Assembly: GCA_030706065.1 (NCBI GenBank)
Contig: JAUZPH010000204.1
Location: forward strand, 1-6,601
Reading direction: 5' to 3'
Source of the DNA: Bacillota bacterium
GTDB lineage: Bacteria; Bacillota; Clostridia; Clostridiales; Clostridiaceae
DNA length: 6,601 bases
This document shows, piece after piece, positions 1 through 5,558 of this stretch (position 1 is the first letter of the stretch; each line of letters begins with the position of its first letter). A program made the position numbers and the translations under genes. The notes under the pieces were generated by a model that was not told where the DNA came from, ran no database searches, and saw nothing but the letters and a program-made list of their open reading frames with translations.

Positions 1-1107
1 AAAGATGGCGGCTATCTCCCCAAGAGTTCCGGGTGTGTCATTTACGGTGAATCTCAGGTAATACTTGCATACCGTATCATCCATACTTTGAACCTTTATC
101 CTGGAGTTTCCGTAACTGTTATCTACCGGAGTAAGATCGTCTATATCATTTCTCAAAACAGATATGATATCACCTACTACCGCACTTCCCGTAGGAAGGT
201 CTCCTGCACCTCTTCCGTAGAGCATCAGATCCCCAACGGCGTTTCCTTTAATAAAGATTGCATTAAAAGCGTCATTGACATTGGCCAGAGGATGAGTCGA
301 CGGAATCATTACAGGATGCACTCTTAGTTCAAGTTCACCATTCACTTCCTTGCCGATAGCCAGCAGCTTGATTACATATCCGAATTCCCTGGCATACTGT
401 ATATCCATGGACTTTATTGCCGTGATACCTTCTCTGTATATGGATTCCACATTAACTTTGCATCCAAAGGATAAGGAACTTAAAATTGCCAACTTATACA
501 TTGCATCATAGGCTTCGATGTCCGAAGTGGGATCTGCTTCAGCATACCCCTTCTCCTGCGCCTCACTCAGCGCCTCTTCAAATTCCATACCTTCCTGGGA
601 CATTTTTGTCAAAATATAATTTGTAGTACCATTTATTATCCCCAGTATTTCAACAATCTTATTGGCAGTGAGGCTCTCGCTTATGCCGTGAATTATCGGA
701 ATTCCGCCGGCAACACTTGCTTCATAATAAAGCATTACCCCCTCTTCTCTGGCAGCCTCAATGAGTTCATTTCCGTGGGTTGCAAGAACGAATTTATTTG
801 CTGTTACCACATGTTTTTTATTCTTAATGGCCCTCAACATATAATCCTTTGCCGGGTCTACCCCTCCCATGAGCTCCACAACAATTCTGATGCTGTCATC
901 ATTGATAATCTCCTCAAAGCTTGTAGTGAGAATACTTTCCGGTACATCCACATTTCTCTGCTTATTTATATCCCTGACAAGAATTTTCTCTACTTCTATA
1001 TCGTATCCGGATCTTCTCTTAATTTCCTTCTTGTTGGTATTAAGTATTTTCCATACACCGCATCCAACATTTCCGAGTCCCAGTATGGCAATCTTAACCT
1101 TCTTCAT
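1..1107 (-). CDS. hom: Homoserine dehydrogenase, 3' end cut by the window edge
   Basis: NAD(P)-dependent cytosolic enzyme that reduces aspartate-4-semialdehyde to homoserine, the branch point to threonine and methionine. The 369 visible residues start MKKVKIAILGLGNVG, a Rossmann nucleotide loop (GLGNVG at 10-15, where the family more often has GTVG). Then come TANKFVLA (102-109), the family signature around EASVAGGIP (129-137), NGTTNYIL (159-166), the catalytic-region stretch ADPTSDIEAYDAMYKLAIL (191-209, with Asp201 and Lys205) and GRGAGDLPTG (298-307). From about residue 348 the sequence (YYLRFTVNDTPGTLGEIA) begins a C-terminal ACT domain, the usual site of threonine feedback. Family members are about 430 aa, so some 60 residues lie outside the window. 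The start is supported by AGGAGG (1115-1120) 7 nt upstream of ATG. It follows the aconitase gene on the same strand by 92 bp and may be co-transcribed with it. Confidence 0.95.
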   Translation of the reverse strand, partial: MKKVKIAILGLGNVGCGVWKILNTNKKEIKRRSGYDIEVEKILVRDINKQRNVDVPESILTTSFEEIINDDSIRIVVELMGGVDPAKDYMLRAIKNKKHVVTANKFVLATHGNELIEAAREEGVMLYYEASVAGGIPIIHGISESLTANKIVEILGIINGTTNYILTKMSQEGMEFEEALSEAQEKGYAEADPTSDIEAYDAMYKLAILSSLSFGCKVNVESIYREGITAIKSMDIQYAREFGYVIKLLAIGKEVNGELELRVHPVMIPSTHPLANVNDAFNAIFIKGNAVGDLMLYGRGAGDLPTGSAVVGDIISVLRNDIDDLTPVDNSYGNSRIKVQSMDDTVCKYYLRFTVNDTPGTLGEIAAIF

Positions 1108-1132
1108 GCTTACGCCTCCTTAAATATACAGC

Positions 1133-1160
1133 AATAAGCCAAGCTCCCACCTGGCTTATT
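1133..1160 (-). other. Intergenic hairpin between the aconitase gene and hom
   Basis: AATAAGCCA (1133-1141) and TGGCTTATT (1152-1160) form a perfect 9-bp inverted repeat around a 10-nt loop. In the minus-strand transcript the hairpin ends 12 nt before the AGGAGG of hom. It is followed by GCTGTATATTT rather than a U run, so it is a poor intrinsic terminator. It could act as a leaky terminator, an mRNA-processing or 3'-end-stabilising stem, or a structure near the hom ribosome binding site. The inverted repeat is seen directly; the role is inference. Confidence 0.5.
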
Positions 1161-1186
1161 ACGTAACCGCTCAATTTAATAAATTT

Positions 1187-1216
1187 ATTATACCCCGGCC
1201 TAAAGTCCTGCAGCAA
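1187..1216 (-). promoter_or_regulatory. Weak candidate internal promoter for hom
   Basis: A perfect TATAAT lies on the minus strand at 1192-1187, just after the aconitase stop codon. The hexamer 18 bp upstream is TTGCTG (1216-1211), which matches the -35 consensus only in TTG. The surroundings are AT-rich, where chance TATAAT is common. If used, it would give hom its own transcript with a leader of about 75 nt containing the 1133-1160 hairpin. Confidence 0.25.
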
Positions 1217-3122
1217 CCATATTCAGCAAGCCGCCCTGCTTCAGCATGGTCCTCTGTCTTTCCGTGACTGTCAAAGCCATTTCATACTCCTTGTTCTGGG
1301 TGGTATTCTTTACTGTTACTCTTTCCTTTTCCACCGCTGATACCGCATTTTCCAGAACAAGAACATCTCCCTCCCGGATGCTGTCATAGTCCTCAACATT
1401 TACAAATACAAGCGGAATTATTCCGTTATTGATGAGGTTATCCTTATGAATTCTGGCAAAGGATTTTGCCAGTACCGCCTTCACACCAAGATACAGCGGC
1501 GCGAGTGCAGCATGCTCCCTGCTGGAGCCCTGACCGTAGTTCACTCCTCCGACTATTATACCGCCGCCGTTTTCCTTTGCCTTCTTCGGGAATTCACTGT
1601 CACAGGGTACCAGGCAGTACTCGGAGAGATATGGAATGTTGGACCTGAAGGGCAGCAGTTTTGCATTGGAGGGCATAATATGATCCGTAGTAATGTTATC
1701 TCCAACCTTTGTAAGAACCTTGCCTTCCACCTTTTCTGCAATGGGTTTAGCCTTTGGGAAAGGCTTGATGTTTGGTCCTCTAACCACTTCTATATCAGCA
1801 CCCTCTTCAGCAGGAGGTACTATAAGATTATCATTTATATAGAACTTTTCCGGCACGGAAACATCTATCGGCTCACCAAGGTCCCTTGGGTCGGATATAT
1901 ACCCATTCACTGCAGAAGCAGCTGCTACCTCCGGGCTCACAAGATAAACATTTGCAGAGACAGTTCCGGATCTTCCTTCAAAGTTTCTATTGAAGGTCCT
2001 TAAGGATACTCCCTTGGTAACAGGCGCCTGGCCCATTCCTATGCAGGGTCCGCAGGCACTTTCAAGAATTCTGGCTCCCGAAGCTATCAAGGCTTCCAGG
2101 GCTCCATTTTGGGCCAGCATGGTCAATACCTGTTTTGATCCCGGAGCTATTACTAGCGAAACATTCTCATCAACAGTCTTTCCGTCAACTATACTTGCAG
2201 CAGTCATCATATCGACATATGAGGAATTTGTACAACTTCCGATCGCTACTTGATTAACCTTCATTCCCTTCAGTTCTCTGACAGGAACAATATTGTCAGG
2301 GCTGTGGGGGCATGCTGCCATAGGTTCCAGCTCCGACAGGTTGATCTCCACCTCTCCATCGTATACCGCATCGTCTTCAGCGGACATTTCAGTAAAGTCT
2401 GCTTCTCTCCCCTGTGCCTTCAAGTATTCCAAGGTCCTCGCATCGCTTGGGAATACAGAAGTTGTCGCTCCCAGTTCTGCACCCATATTTGTTATGGTTG
2501 CCCTCTGTGGAACCGAAAGCGTCTTTACTCCTTCCCCCACATATTCAAATATTTTCCCTACTCCGCCTTTTACCGTAAGCCTTCTCAGCAATTCCAGTAT
2601 AACGTCCTTGGCTGATACCCAGGGATTCAATTTTCCTGTAAGTTTTACCTTTATTATTTCTGGCATGGTGAGATAATATTCTCCGCCGCCCATGGCAACA
2701 GCAACGTCCAAACCGCCTGCTCCAATTGCCAGCATGCCGATTCCGCCTCCCGTTGGAGTATGACTGTCAGAGCCTAATAAGGTTTGTCCTGGAACTCCGA
2801 ATCTTTCCAGGTGCACCTGATGGCATATTCCATTTCCCGGCTTGGAAAAGTATATACCGTGTTTTTTTGCCACCGTCTGAATATACAGATGATCGTCTGC
2901 ATTTTCTGGCCCTGCCTGAAGCATATTATGATCGATATAAGCTACGGATCTTTTTGTCTTAACCCTGTCCGTTCCCATAGCTTCAAATTGAAGATATGCC
3001 ATTGTGCCGGTAGAGTCCTGTGTAAGTGTCTGATCTATTCTGATGGCGATTTCCCGTCCCTTTATCATTTCTCCCTTGACGAGATGTGTCTTTAGTAGCT
3101 TCTGCGCTACATTCAATCCCAT
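1200..3122 (-). CDS. acn: Aconitate hydratase, single-chain Aquifex/clostridial type
   Basis: Cytosolic [4Fe-4S] enzyme that isomerises citrate and isocitrate through cis-aconitate, feeding 2-oxoglutarate and glutamate synthesis. Numbered from Met3122 (subtract 2 from longest-frame numbering), the N-terminal catalytic part carries LGSDSHT near 116-122, the cluster cysteines Cys297 (GSCTNSS) and Cys357/Cys360 (ACGPCIGMGQ), and RNFEGRSG near 379-386. A linker leads to the C-terminal swivel domain with TTDHIMPS near 478-485 and GSSREHAALAP near 532-542. At 640 aa it matches the compact putative-aconitase family (TIGR01342-like), shorter than the roughly 890-aa AcnA. The start chosen here (MGLNVAQKLL) is 7 nt after GGGGGT; the in-frame ATG at 3128 is only 1 nt from it. 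Isopropylmalate or homoaconitate dehydratase is possible but less likely, since those usually have a separate small subunit. Substrate is inferred from family resemblance. Confidence 0.9.
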   Translation of the reverse strand: MGLNVAQKLLKTHLVKGEMIKGREIAIRIDQTLTQDSTGTMAYLQFEAMGTDRVKTKRSVAYIDHNMLQAGPENADDHLYIQTVAKKHGIYFSKPGNGICHQVHLERFGVPGQTLLGSDSHTPTGGGIGMLAIGAGGLDVAVAMGGGEYYLTMPEIIKVKLTGKLNPWVSAKDVILELLRRLTVKGGVGKIFEYVGEGVKTLSVPQRATITNMGAELGATTSVFPSDARTLEYLKAQGREADFTEMSAEDDAVYDGEVEINLSELEPMAACPHSPDNIVPVRELKGMKVNQVAIGSCTNSSYVDMMTAASIVDGKTVDENVSLVIAPGSKQVLTMLAQNGALEALIASGARILESACGPCIGMGQAPVTKGVSLRTFNRNFEGRSGTVSANVYLVSPEVAAASAVNGYISDPRDLGEPIDVSVPEKFYINDNLIVPPAEEGADIEVVRGPNIKPFPKAKPIAEKVEGKVLTKVGDNITTDHIMPSNAKLLPFRSNIPYLSEYCLVPCDSEFPKKAKENGGGIIVGGVNYGQGSSREHAALAPLYLGVKAVLAKSFARIHKDNLINNGIIPLVFVNVEDYDSIREGDVLVLENAVSAVEKERVTVKNTTQNKEYEMALTVTERQRTMLKQGGLLNMVAAGL

Positions 3123-3128
3123 ATTCAT

Positions 3129-3134
3129 ACCCCC
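3129..3134 (-). promoter_or_regulatory. Atypical ribosome binding site of the aconitase gene
   Basis: On the minus strand GGGGGT precedes ATGAATATG. It matches the GGAGGT part of the Shine-Dalgarno consensus except for G in place of the central A. Spacing to the second ATG (3122) is 6-7 nt, which is normal; spacing to the first ATG (3128) is essentially nil. This decides the start in favour of 3122. Confidence 0.65.
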
Positions 3135-3193
3135 AAATCTATAATATTATTACATAGCTTTTTATCAGTTATGTACAGAGAATGTTCTTGGAT

Positions 3194-3226
3194 ATTTATG
3201 CATAGCTTTGCGGAATTTATGCATAG
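3194..3226. repeat. Direct repeat ATTTATGCATAG, two copies 21 bp apart
   Basis: Identical 12-mers ATTTATGCATAG occur at 3194-3205 and 3215-3226, each with the 8-bp palindrome TATGCATA (3197-3204 and 3218-3225). The 21-bp offset is two turns of B-DNA, so two bound proteins would sit on the same face. A partial third copy, CATAGCTTT, occurs at 3153-3161 and matches 3201-3209. The repeats fall about 30-60 nt downstream of the predicted aconitase transcription start. Operator function is inference; no known regulator motif is recognised. Confidence 0.6.
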
Positions 3227-3262
3227 ATTCGGTACTTTTCGAATTTATCATTTATACTGTGA

Positions 3263-3291
3263 ATTCTATCACATTTAGTTGTTCATATCAA
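3263..3291 (-). promoter_or_regulatory. Sigma-A-like promoter of the aconitase gene
   Basis: On the minus strand TTGATA (3291-3286) and TAGAAT (3268-3263) are separated by exactly 17 bp, and TGA directly before the -10 box gives an extended -10 (TGN). Each hexamer differs from consensus at one position. Transcription would start near 3256, giving a leader of about 134 nt. No better-spaced pair was found between here and the gene, and the terminator at 3412-3444 insulates the unit from argC. Confidence 0.6.
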
Positions 3292-3303
3292 TGAATTTTA
3301 TTG

Positions 3304-3315
3304 AAATTGCAATTT
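3304..3315. repeat. 12-bp perfect palindrome upstream of the aconitase promoter
   Basis: AAATTGCAATTT is a perfect palindrome centred about 53 bp upstream of the predicted transcription start. That position is common for activator or repressor sites next to a -35 box. The low complexity means chance is a real alternative. Confidence 0.35.
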
Positions 3316-3411
3316 TGATAAGGTTTTCTTTCAAAATTAATATTTCTACTTATAAATCTTCCGTTATGGGTGTTCAACTTCAACTAGAATATCCGCAAAA
3401 GATGTTTATCC

Positions 3412-3444
3412 AAAAAAAACACTAAAAGCAGCAGCTTCTAGTGT
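3412..3444 (-). terminator. Intrinsic terminator of argC
   Basis: On the minus strand ACACTA (3444-3439) pairs with TAGTGT (3424-3419). After one mismatch a further 4 bp (3437-3434 with 3429-3426) close on a 4-nt loop. The stem runs straight into a tract of eight T (3419-3412), the first of which closes the stem. It starts 33 bp past the argC stop. The plus strand has A runs on both sides instead, so it acts only on minus-strand transcripts. Confidence 0.85.
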
Positions 3445-3477
3445 CAAAAAAGGGAGTAAAATATGTTTAATTCGCCG

Positions 3478-4515
3478 CTATGGAACCACAGCAACGAGAT
3501 TTAAACCGGTGTCTTCCTGCAAACCAAACATCAGGTTCATGCACTGAACAGCCTGCCCGGCAGCACCCTTAATCAGGTTATCAATGGCCGATACAACTAC
3601 AATCCTGCCCGTTCGGCTGTCCAATTTGGCATATATATGGCAAAGATTCGTTCCCTTCACATTTCTCGTTTCCGGAGGTATATTTATATATTTAACAAAG
3701 GAGCTGTCACAATAGAAATCCTTGAAAAGAGAATCTATATCCTGCTGTGTAACCGGCTTTTTTACACCTGCATAACAGGTTGCCAATATTCCCCTGTTCA
3801 TCGGTATGAGATGCGGTGTAAAGCTTATGTTGAACTCTTCGCCGGCAATACTGTTAAGCATCTGCTCGATTTCAGGTGTATGCCTGTGGCTGCCTATCCC
3901 ATAGGCCTTTACCGATTCATTGACCTCGCAGAATAGGTTCTGTACAGAGGCATTTCTGCCGGCACCGGAAACACCGGATTTTGCATCTATTATGATGGAT
4001 TTTGTATCTATCAAACCTTCGGAAAGCAGTGGAGCAAGAGCCAGTATGGATGCTGTCGGATAGCATCCGGGATTCCCAACAATCCTGGCATCCCTTATAA
4101 ACTGCCTGTTAAGCTCTACAAGGCCATATACTGCCTCATCCAAAAGAGGCTTATTCTCATGTTTTACTCCATACCAGCTTTCATATTCCTCAACATCTTT
4201 TAATCTATAGTCAGCGCCTAAATCTATTACCTTTACACCAAGGCCAACAGCTTTCTGTGCAATTTCGAAGCTTTTACCGTGGGGAAGGGAGATAAACAAC
4301 ACGTTAATTTCTGAAAGCATTTCTTCAGCTTCCGCCAGGCTTACGGTAGTAAAATCCGAAAAACCGATGTAGTTATTATAAATTTCTTCATATTTTACTC
4401 CTGCATTGCTGTGGGCATTTAGAAATACAACTTCTGCAGAAGGATGTTTAAGTAATATCCAGTTCAACATCTGTCCTGCATAGCCGGTAGCTCCAATAAT
4501 TCCTGCTTTAATCAT
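3478..4515 (-). CDS. argC: N-acetyl-gamma-glutamyl-phosphate reductase
   Basis: Third step of arginine synthesis: NADPH-dependent reduction of N-acetylglutamyl 5-phosphate to N-acetylglutamate 5-semialdehyde in the cytosol. From Met4515 (MIKAGIIGATGYAG) the 345 residues match the usual length of the long ArgC form. Visible are the nucleotide loop GATGYAG (8-14), SLPHG (76-80), IDLGADYRL (97-105), the catalytic cysteine in GNPGCYPTAS (Cys151), SGVSGAGR (180-187), HRHTPEIEQ (His210/His212), PHLIPMNRGIL (234-244) and C-terminal IDNLIKGAAGQA (311-322). The open frame continues 16 codons upstream to a TTG at 4563. The ATG at 4515 is preferred because AGAGGTGA (4528-4521) sits 5 nt upstream and the protein then begins at the Rossmann strand. 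It is divergent from argB and ends in its own terminator, so it appears to be a single-gene unit. Confidence 0.96.
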   Translation of the reverse strand: MIKAGIIGATGYAGQMLNWILLKHPSAEVVFLNAHSNAGVKYEEIYNNYIGFSDFTTVSLAEAEEMLSEINVLFISLPHGKSFEIAQKAVGLGVKVIDLGADYRLKDVEEYESWYGVKHENKPLLDEAVYGLVELNRQFIRDARIVGNPGCYPTASILALAPLLSEGLIDTKSIIIDAKSGVSGAGRNASVQNLFCEVNESVKAYGIGSHRHTPEIEQMLNSIAGEEFNISFTPHLIPMNRGILATCYAGVKKPVTQQDIDSLFKDFYCDSSFVKYINIPPETRNVKGTNLCHIYAKLDSRTGRIVVVSAIDNLIKGAAGQAVQCMNLMFGLQEDTGLNLVAVVP

Positions 4516-4520
4516 TGCTA

Positions 4521-4528
4521 TCACCTCT
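4521..4528 (-). promoter_or_regulatory. Ribosome binding site that fixes the argC start
   Basis: AGAGGTGA on the minus strand lies 5 nt before ATG 4515. The alternative upstream TTG at 4563 has only an A-rich stretch before it and no Shine-Dalgarno sequence. Confidence 0.75.
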
Positions 4529-4547
4529 ATTATGATTTTATAAGATT

Positions 4548-4562
4548 CAGTATAATTATGCA
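4548..4562. promoter_or_regulatory. Operator-like site 1 near the argC start
   Basis: CAGTATAATTATGCA contains the imperfect palindrome GTATAATTATGC (one mismatched pair). Its 10-mer GTATAATTAT (4550-4559) recurs at 4613-4622. Read on the minus strand, TGCATAATTATACT resembles the ARG box TGAATWWWWATTCA at 7 of 10 specified positions. It overlaps the candidate argC -10. ArgR/AhrC is the natural candidate regulator, but that is inference from gene context. Confidence 0.4.
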
Positions 4563-4578
4563 ATATTTTTTTTATTAA
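4549..4578 (-). promoter_or_regulatory. Candidate promoter of argC
   Basis: Minus-strand TATACT (4554-4549) is one base from the -10 consensus, with TTAATA (4578-4573) 18 bp upstream as a weak -35. An alternative argC promoter uses the minus-strand TATAAT inside the palindrome at 4611-4626, with extended TGG and GTGACA (4648-4643) 19 bp upstream. The sequence alone does not choose between them. Confidence 0.35.
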
Positions 4579-4591
4579 TTCAGTTTTTTTA

Positions 4592-4619
4592 TTGAAAACA
4601 AGTGCGAACGTGGTATAAT
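4592..4619 (+). promoter_or_regulatory. Sigma-A-like promoter of argB-argD
   Basis: TTGAAA (4592-4597) and TATAAT (4614-4619) are 16 bp apart, and TGG directly before the -10 box gives an extended -10. Two T runs (4566-4573 and 4584-4590) just upstream resemble an UP element. Transcription would start near 4626, leaving a leader of about 58 nt before argB. Confidence 0.7.
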
Positions 4620-4626
4620 TATACCA
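4611..4626. promoter_or_regulatory. Operator-like palindrome 2 over the argB -10 box
   Basis: TGGTATAATTATACCA is a perfect 16-bp palindrome that contains the argB -10 box. A protein bound here would block RNA polymerase. Its core shares GTATAATTAT with site 1, offset by 63 bp, about six helical turns. In an arg control region this suggests an ArgR/AhrC operator, though each half-site matches the classical ARG box at only 3 of 5 specified bases. Confidence 0.5.
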
Positions 4627-4670
4627 TTAAAAACAGTATACATGTCACTTTACGAAAATATTCTGCTAAC

Positions 4671-4677
4671 TGGAGGT
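4671..4677 (+). promoter_or_regulatory. Ribosome binding site that fixes the argB start
   Basis: TGGAGGT is followed directly by ATGAAGATG. Only the second ATG (4684) has normal spacing, 7 nt from GGAGG. The first (4678) abuts the site, and the ATG at 4642 has no Shine-Dalgarno sequence. Confidence 0.75.
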
Positions 4678-4683
4678 ATGAAG

Positions 4684-5544
4684 ATGACACTGGAGGTTAA
4701 CACCATTTCAATAGATTTGATTCCTCTCATACAGAAATACAGAAATAAAACCTTTGTAATAAAGTATGGTGGAAGCATTATGGAGAACACTGAGGCACAG
4801 AAGGCTTTCTTAAATGATGCTGCACTGCTGAAAAGCCTCGGAATTAATATTATAATTGTACACGGCGGCGGCCCTGAGATTAATAAATGGCTCAAAAAGA
4901 CCAATATAGAGAGTAAATTCATTAACGGACTAAGAGTTACAGATGAAGCCACTATGGAAATCGTCGAAATGGTACTCTCCGGAAATATAAATAAAAAGCT
5001 TTCCTCTGCTTTAAGTTCTTTAGGGATCAATGCCATAGGAATAAGCGGAAGGGACAGTAATCTGATAAATGCCAGAAAGAAGTATGCCTGCGAAAACAAT
5101 GAACAGATAGATTTAGGCTGCGTTGGAGAAGTGTCCTCCGTAAACAAGGATTTTCTGCTCAGCCTTATAAACTGCGATGAGCTGCCGGTAATATCACCGG
5201 TTGGCGGAGATGAAGAGGGCAATATTTACAACATAAATGCAGATTATGCGGCAGCATCCATAAGTTCCGCCCTCGGAGCTGAAAAACTGATCATAATGAC
5301 GGATATAGATGGGGTTTACAAGGATATAAACGATAAGTCCTCACTCATAAATTCCCTTACCTTGGAGGATATTAAAGAATATATTGAAGCCGGAATAATA
5401 AAGGGCGGTATGATACCGAAGCTCACCTGCTGTGCTGATGCCATTGTGAGCGGCACAAAAAACGTGCATCTTATCGACGGGAGAAAGCTGCACAGCTTGA
5501 TTCTTGATACCTTTACAGAGTCCGGAACCAAGATTATGAAATAG
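4684..5544 (+). CDS. argB: Acetylglutamate kinase
   Basis: Second and usually feedback-controlled step of arginine synthesis: ATP-dependent phosphorylation of N-acetylglutamate. The 286 residues from Met4684 show the amino-acid-kinase fold motifs in order: VIKYGGS with Lys27 (25-31), VHGGGPEI (59-66), NGLRVTDEATMEIVEMV (81-97, Arg84), GISGRDSNLI (119-128), ISPVGGDEEG (170-179), YNINADYAAASI (182-193), MTDIDGVY (205-212), KGGMIPKL with Lys246 (240-247) and C-terminal ESGTKI. About 20 residues precede the first strand and look like the extra N-terminal helix of arginine-inhibited hexameric enzymes such as that of Thermotoga, so feedback inhibition by arginine is inferred. Longer starts at 4642 and 4678 are less well supported. 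argD follows after 14 bp, indicating one operon. Confidence 0.97.
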   Translation: MTLEVNTISIDLIPLIQKYRNKTFVIKYGGSIMENTEAQKAFLNDAALLKSLGINIIIVHGGGPEINKWLKKTNIESKFINGLRVTDEATMEIVEMVLSGNINKKLSSALSSLGINAIGISGRDSNLINARKKYACENNEQIDLGCVGEVSSVNKDFLLSLINCDELPVISPVGGDEEGNIYNINADYAAASISSALGAEKLIIMTDIDGVYKDINDKSSLINSLTLEDIKEYIEAGIIKGGMIPKLTCCADAIVSGTKNVHLIDGRKLHSLILDTFTESGTKIMK

Positions 5545-5558
5545 GGAGGAATGGAAAA

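Larger units (their letters stand above)
3123..3411. other. Gene-free spacer and aconitase leader
   Basis: This AT-rich stretch of about 290 bp lies between the argC terminator and the aconitase start. Toward the aconitase gene it holds a 12-bp palindrome (3304-3315), a sigma-A-like promoter (3263-3291), a small inverted repeat ATTCG/CGAAT on the minus strand (about 3245-3228), the direct repeats at 3194-3226, and a 6-bp inverted repeat TACATA/TATGTA (3151-3156 and 3170-3175). I saw no T-box motif, recognisable riboswitch or tRNA. No open frame here has a Shine-Dalgarno sequence. Positions 3316-3411 show nothing I can name. Confidence 0.6.

Noticed and set aside
688..1137. A 149-codon plus-strand frame opposite hom, and other plus-strand frames opposite the aconitase gene
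   Set aside because: The minus-strand proteins carry every expected motif of their families; the plus-strand frames show none and have no ribosome binding sites.
3135..3172. A second possible aconitase promoter on the minus strand (CTGATA, 16 bp, TATTAT)
   Set aside because: It would start transcription at about 3134, within the ribosome binding site, leaving no usable leader; the -35 match is also weak.
3123..3256. A riboswitch or T-box in the long aconitase leader
   Set aside because: No T-box TGGNACCGCG motif, conserved riboswitch core or terminator/antiterminator pair was found; the visible stems are only 5-6 bp.
3320..3350. A CodY-like AATTTT...GAAAA stretch upstream of the aconitase gene
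   Set aside because: The best alignment to AATTTTCWGAAAATT has about five mismatches, no better than expected in such AT-rich DNA.
4563..4563. Upstream TTG start for argC, adding 16 residues
   Set aside because: It lacks a Shine-Dalgarno sequence, would overlap the operator-like site, and adds residues before the Rossmann strand where family members begin.
4566..4590. T8 and T7 runs in the argC-argB spacer read as a terminator
   Set aside because: No stem precedes either run on the relevant strand; an UP element of the argB promoter explains them better.
4650..5222. A 190-codon open frame on the minus strand opposite argB
   Set aside because: It lies entirely within a clear argB gene, has no family resemblance, and is rich in Ser, Pro, Ile and Phe as expected for an antisense shadow.
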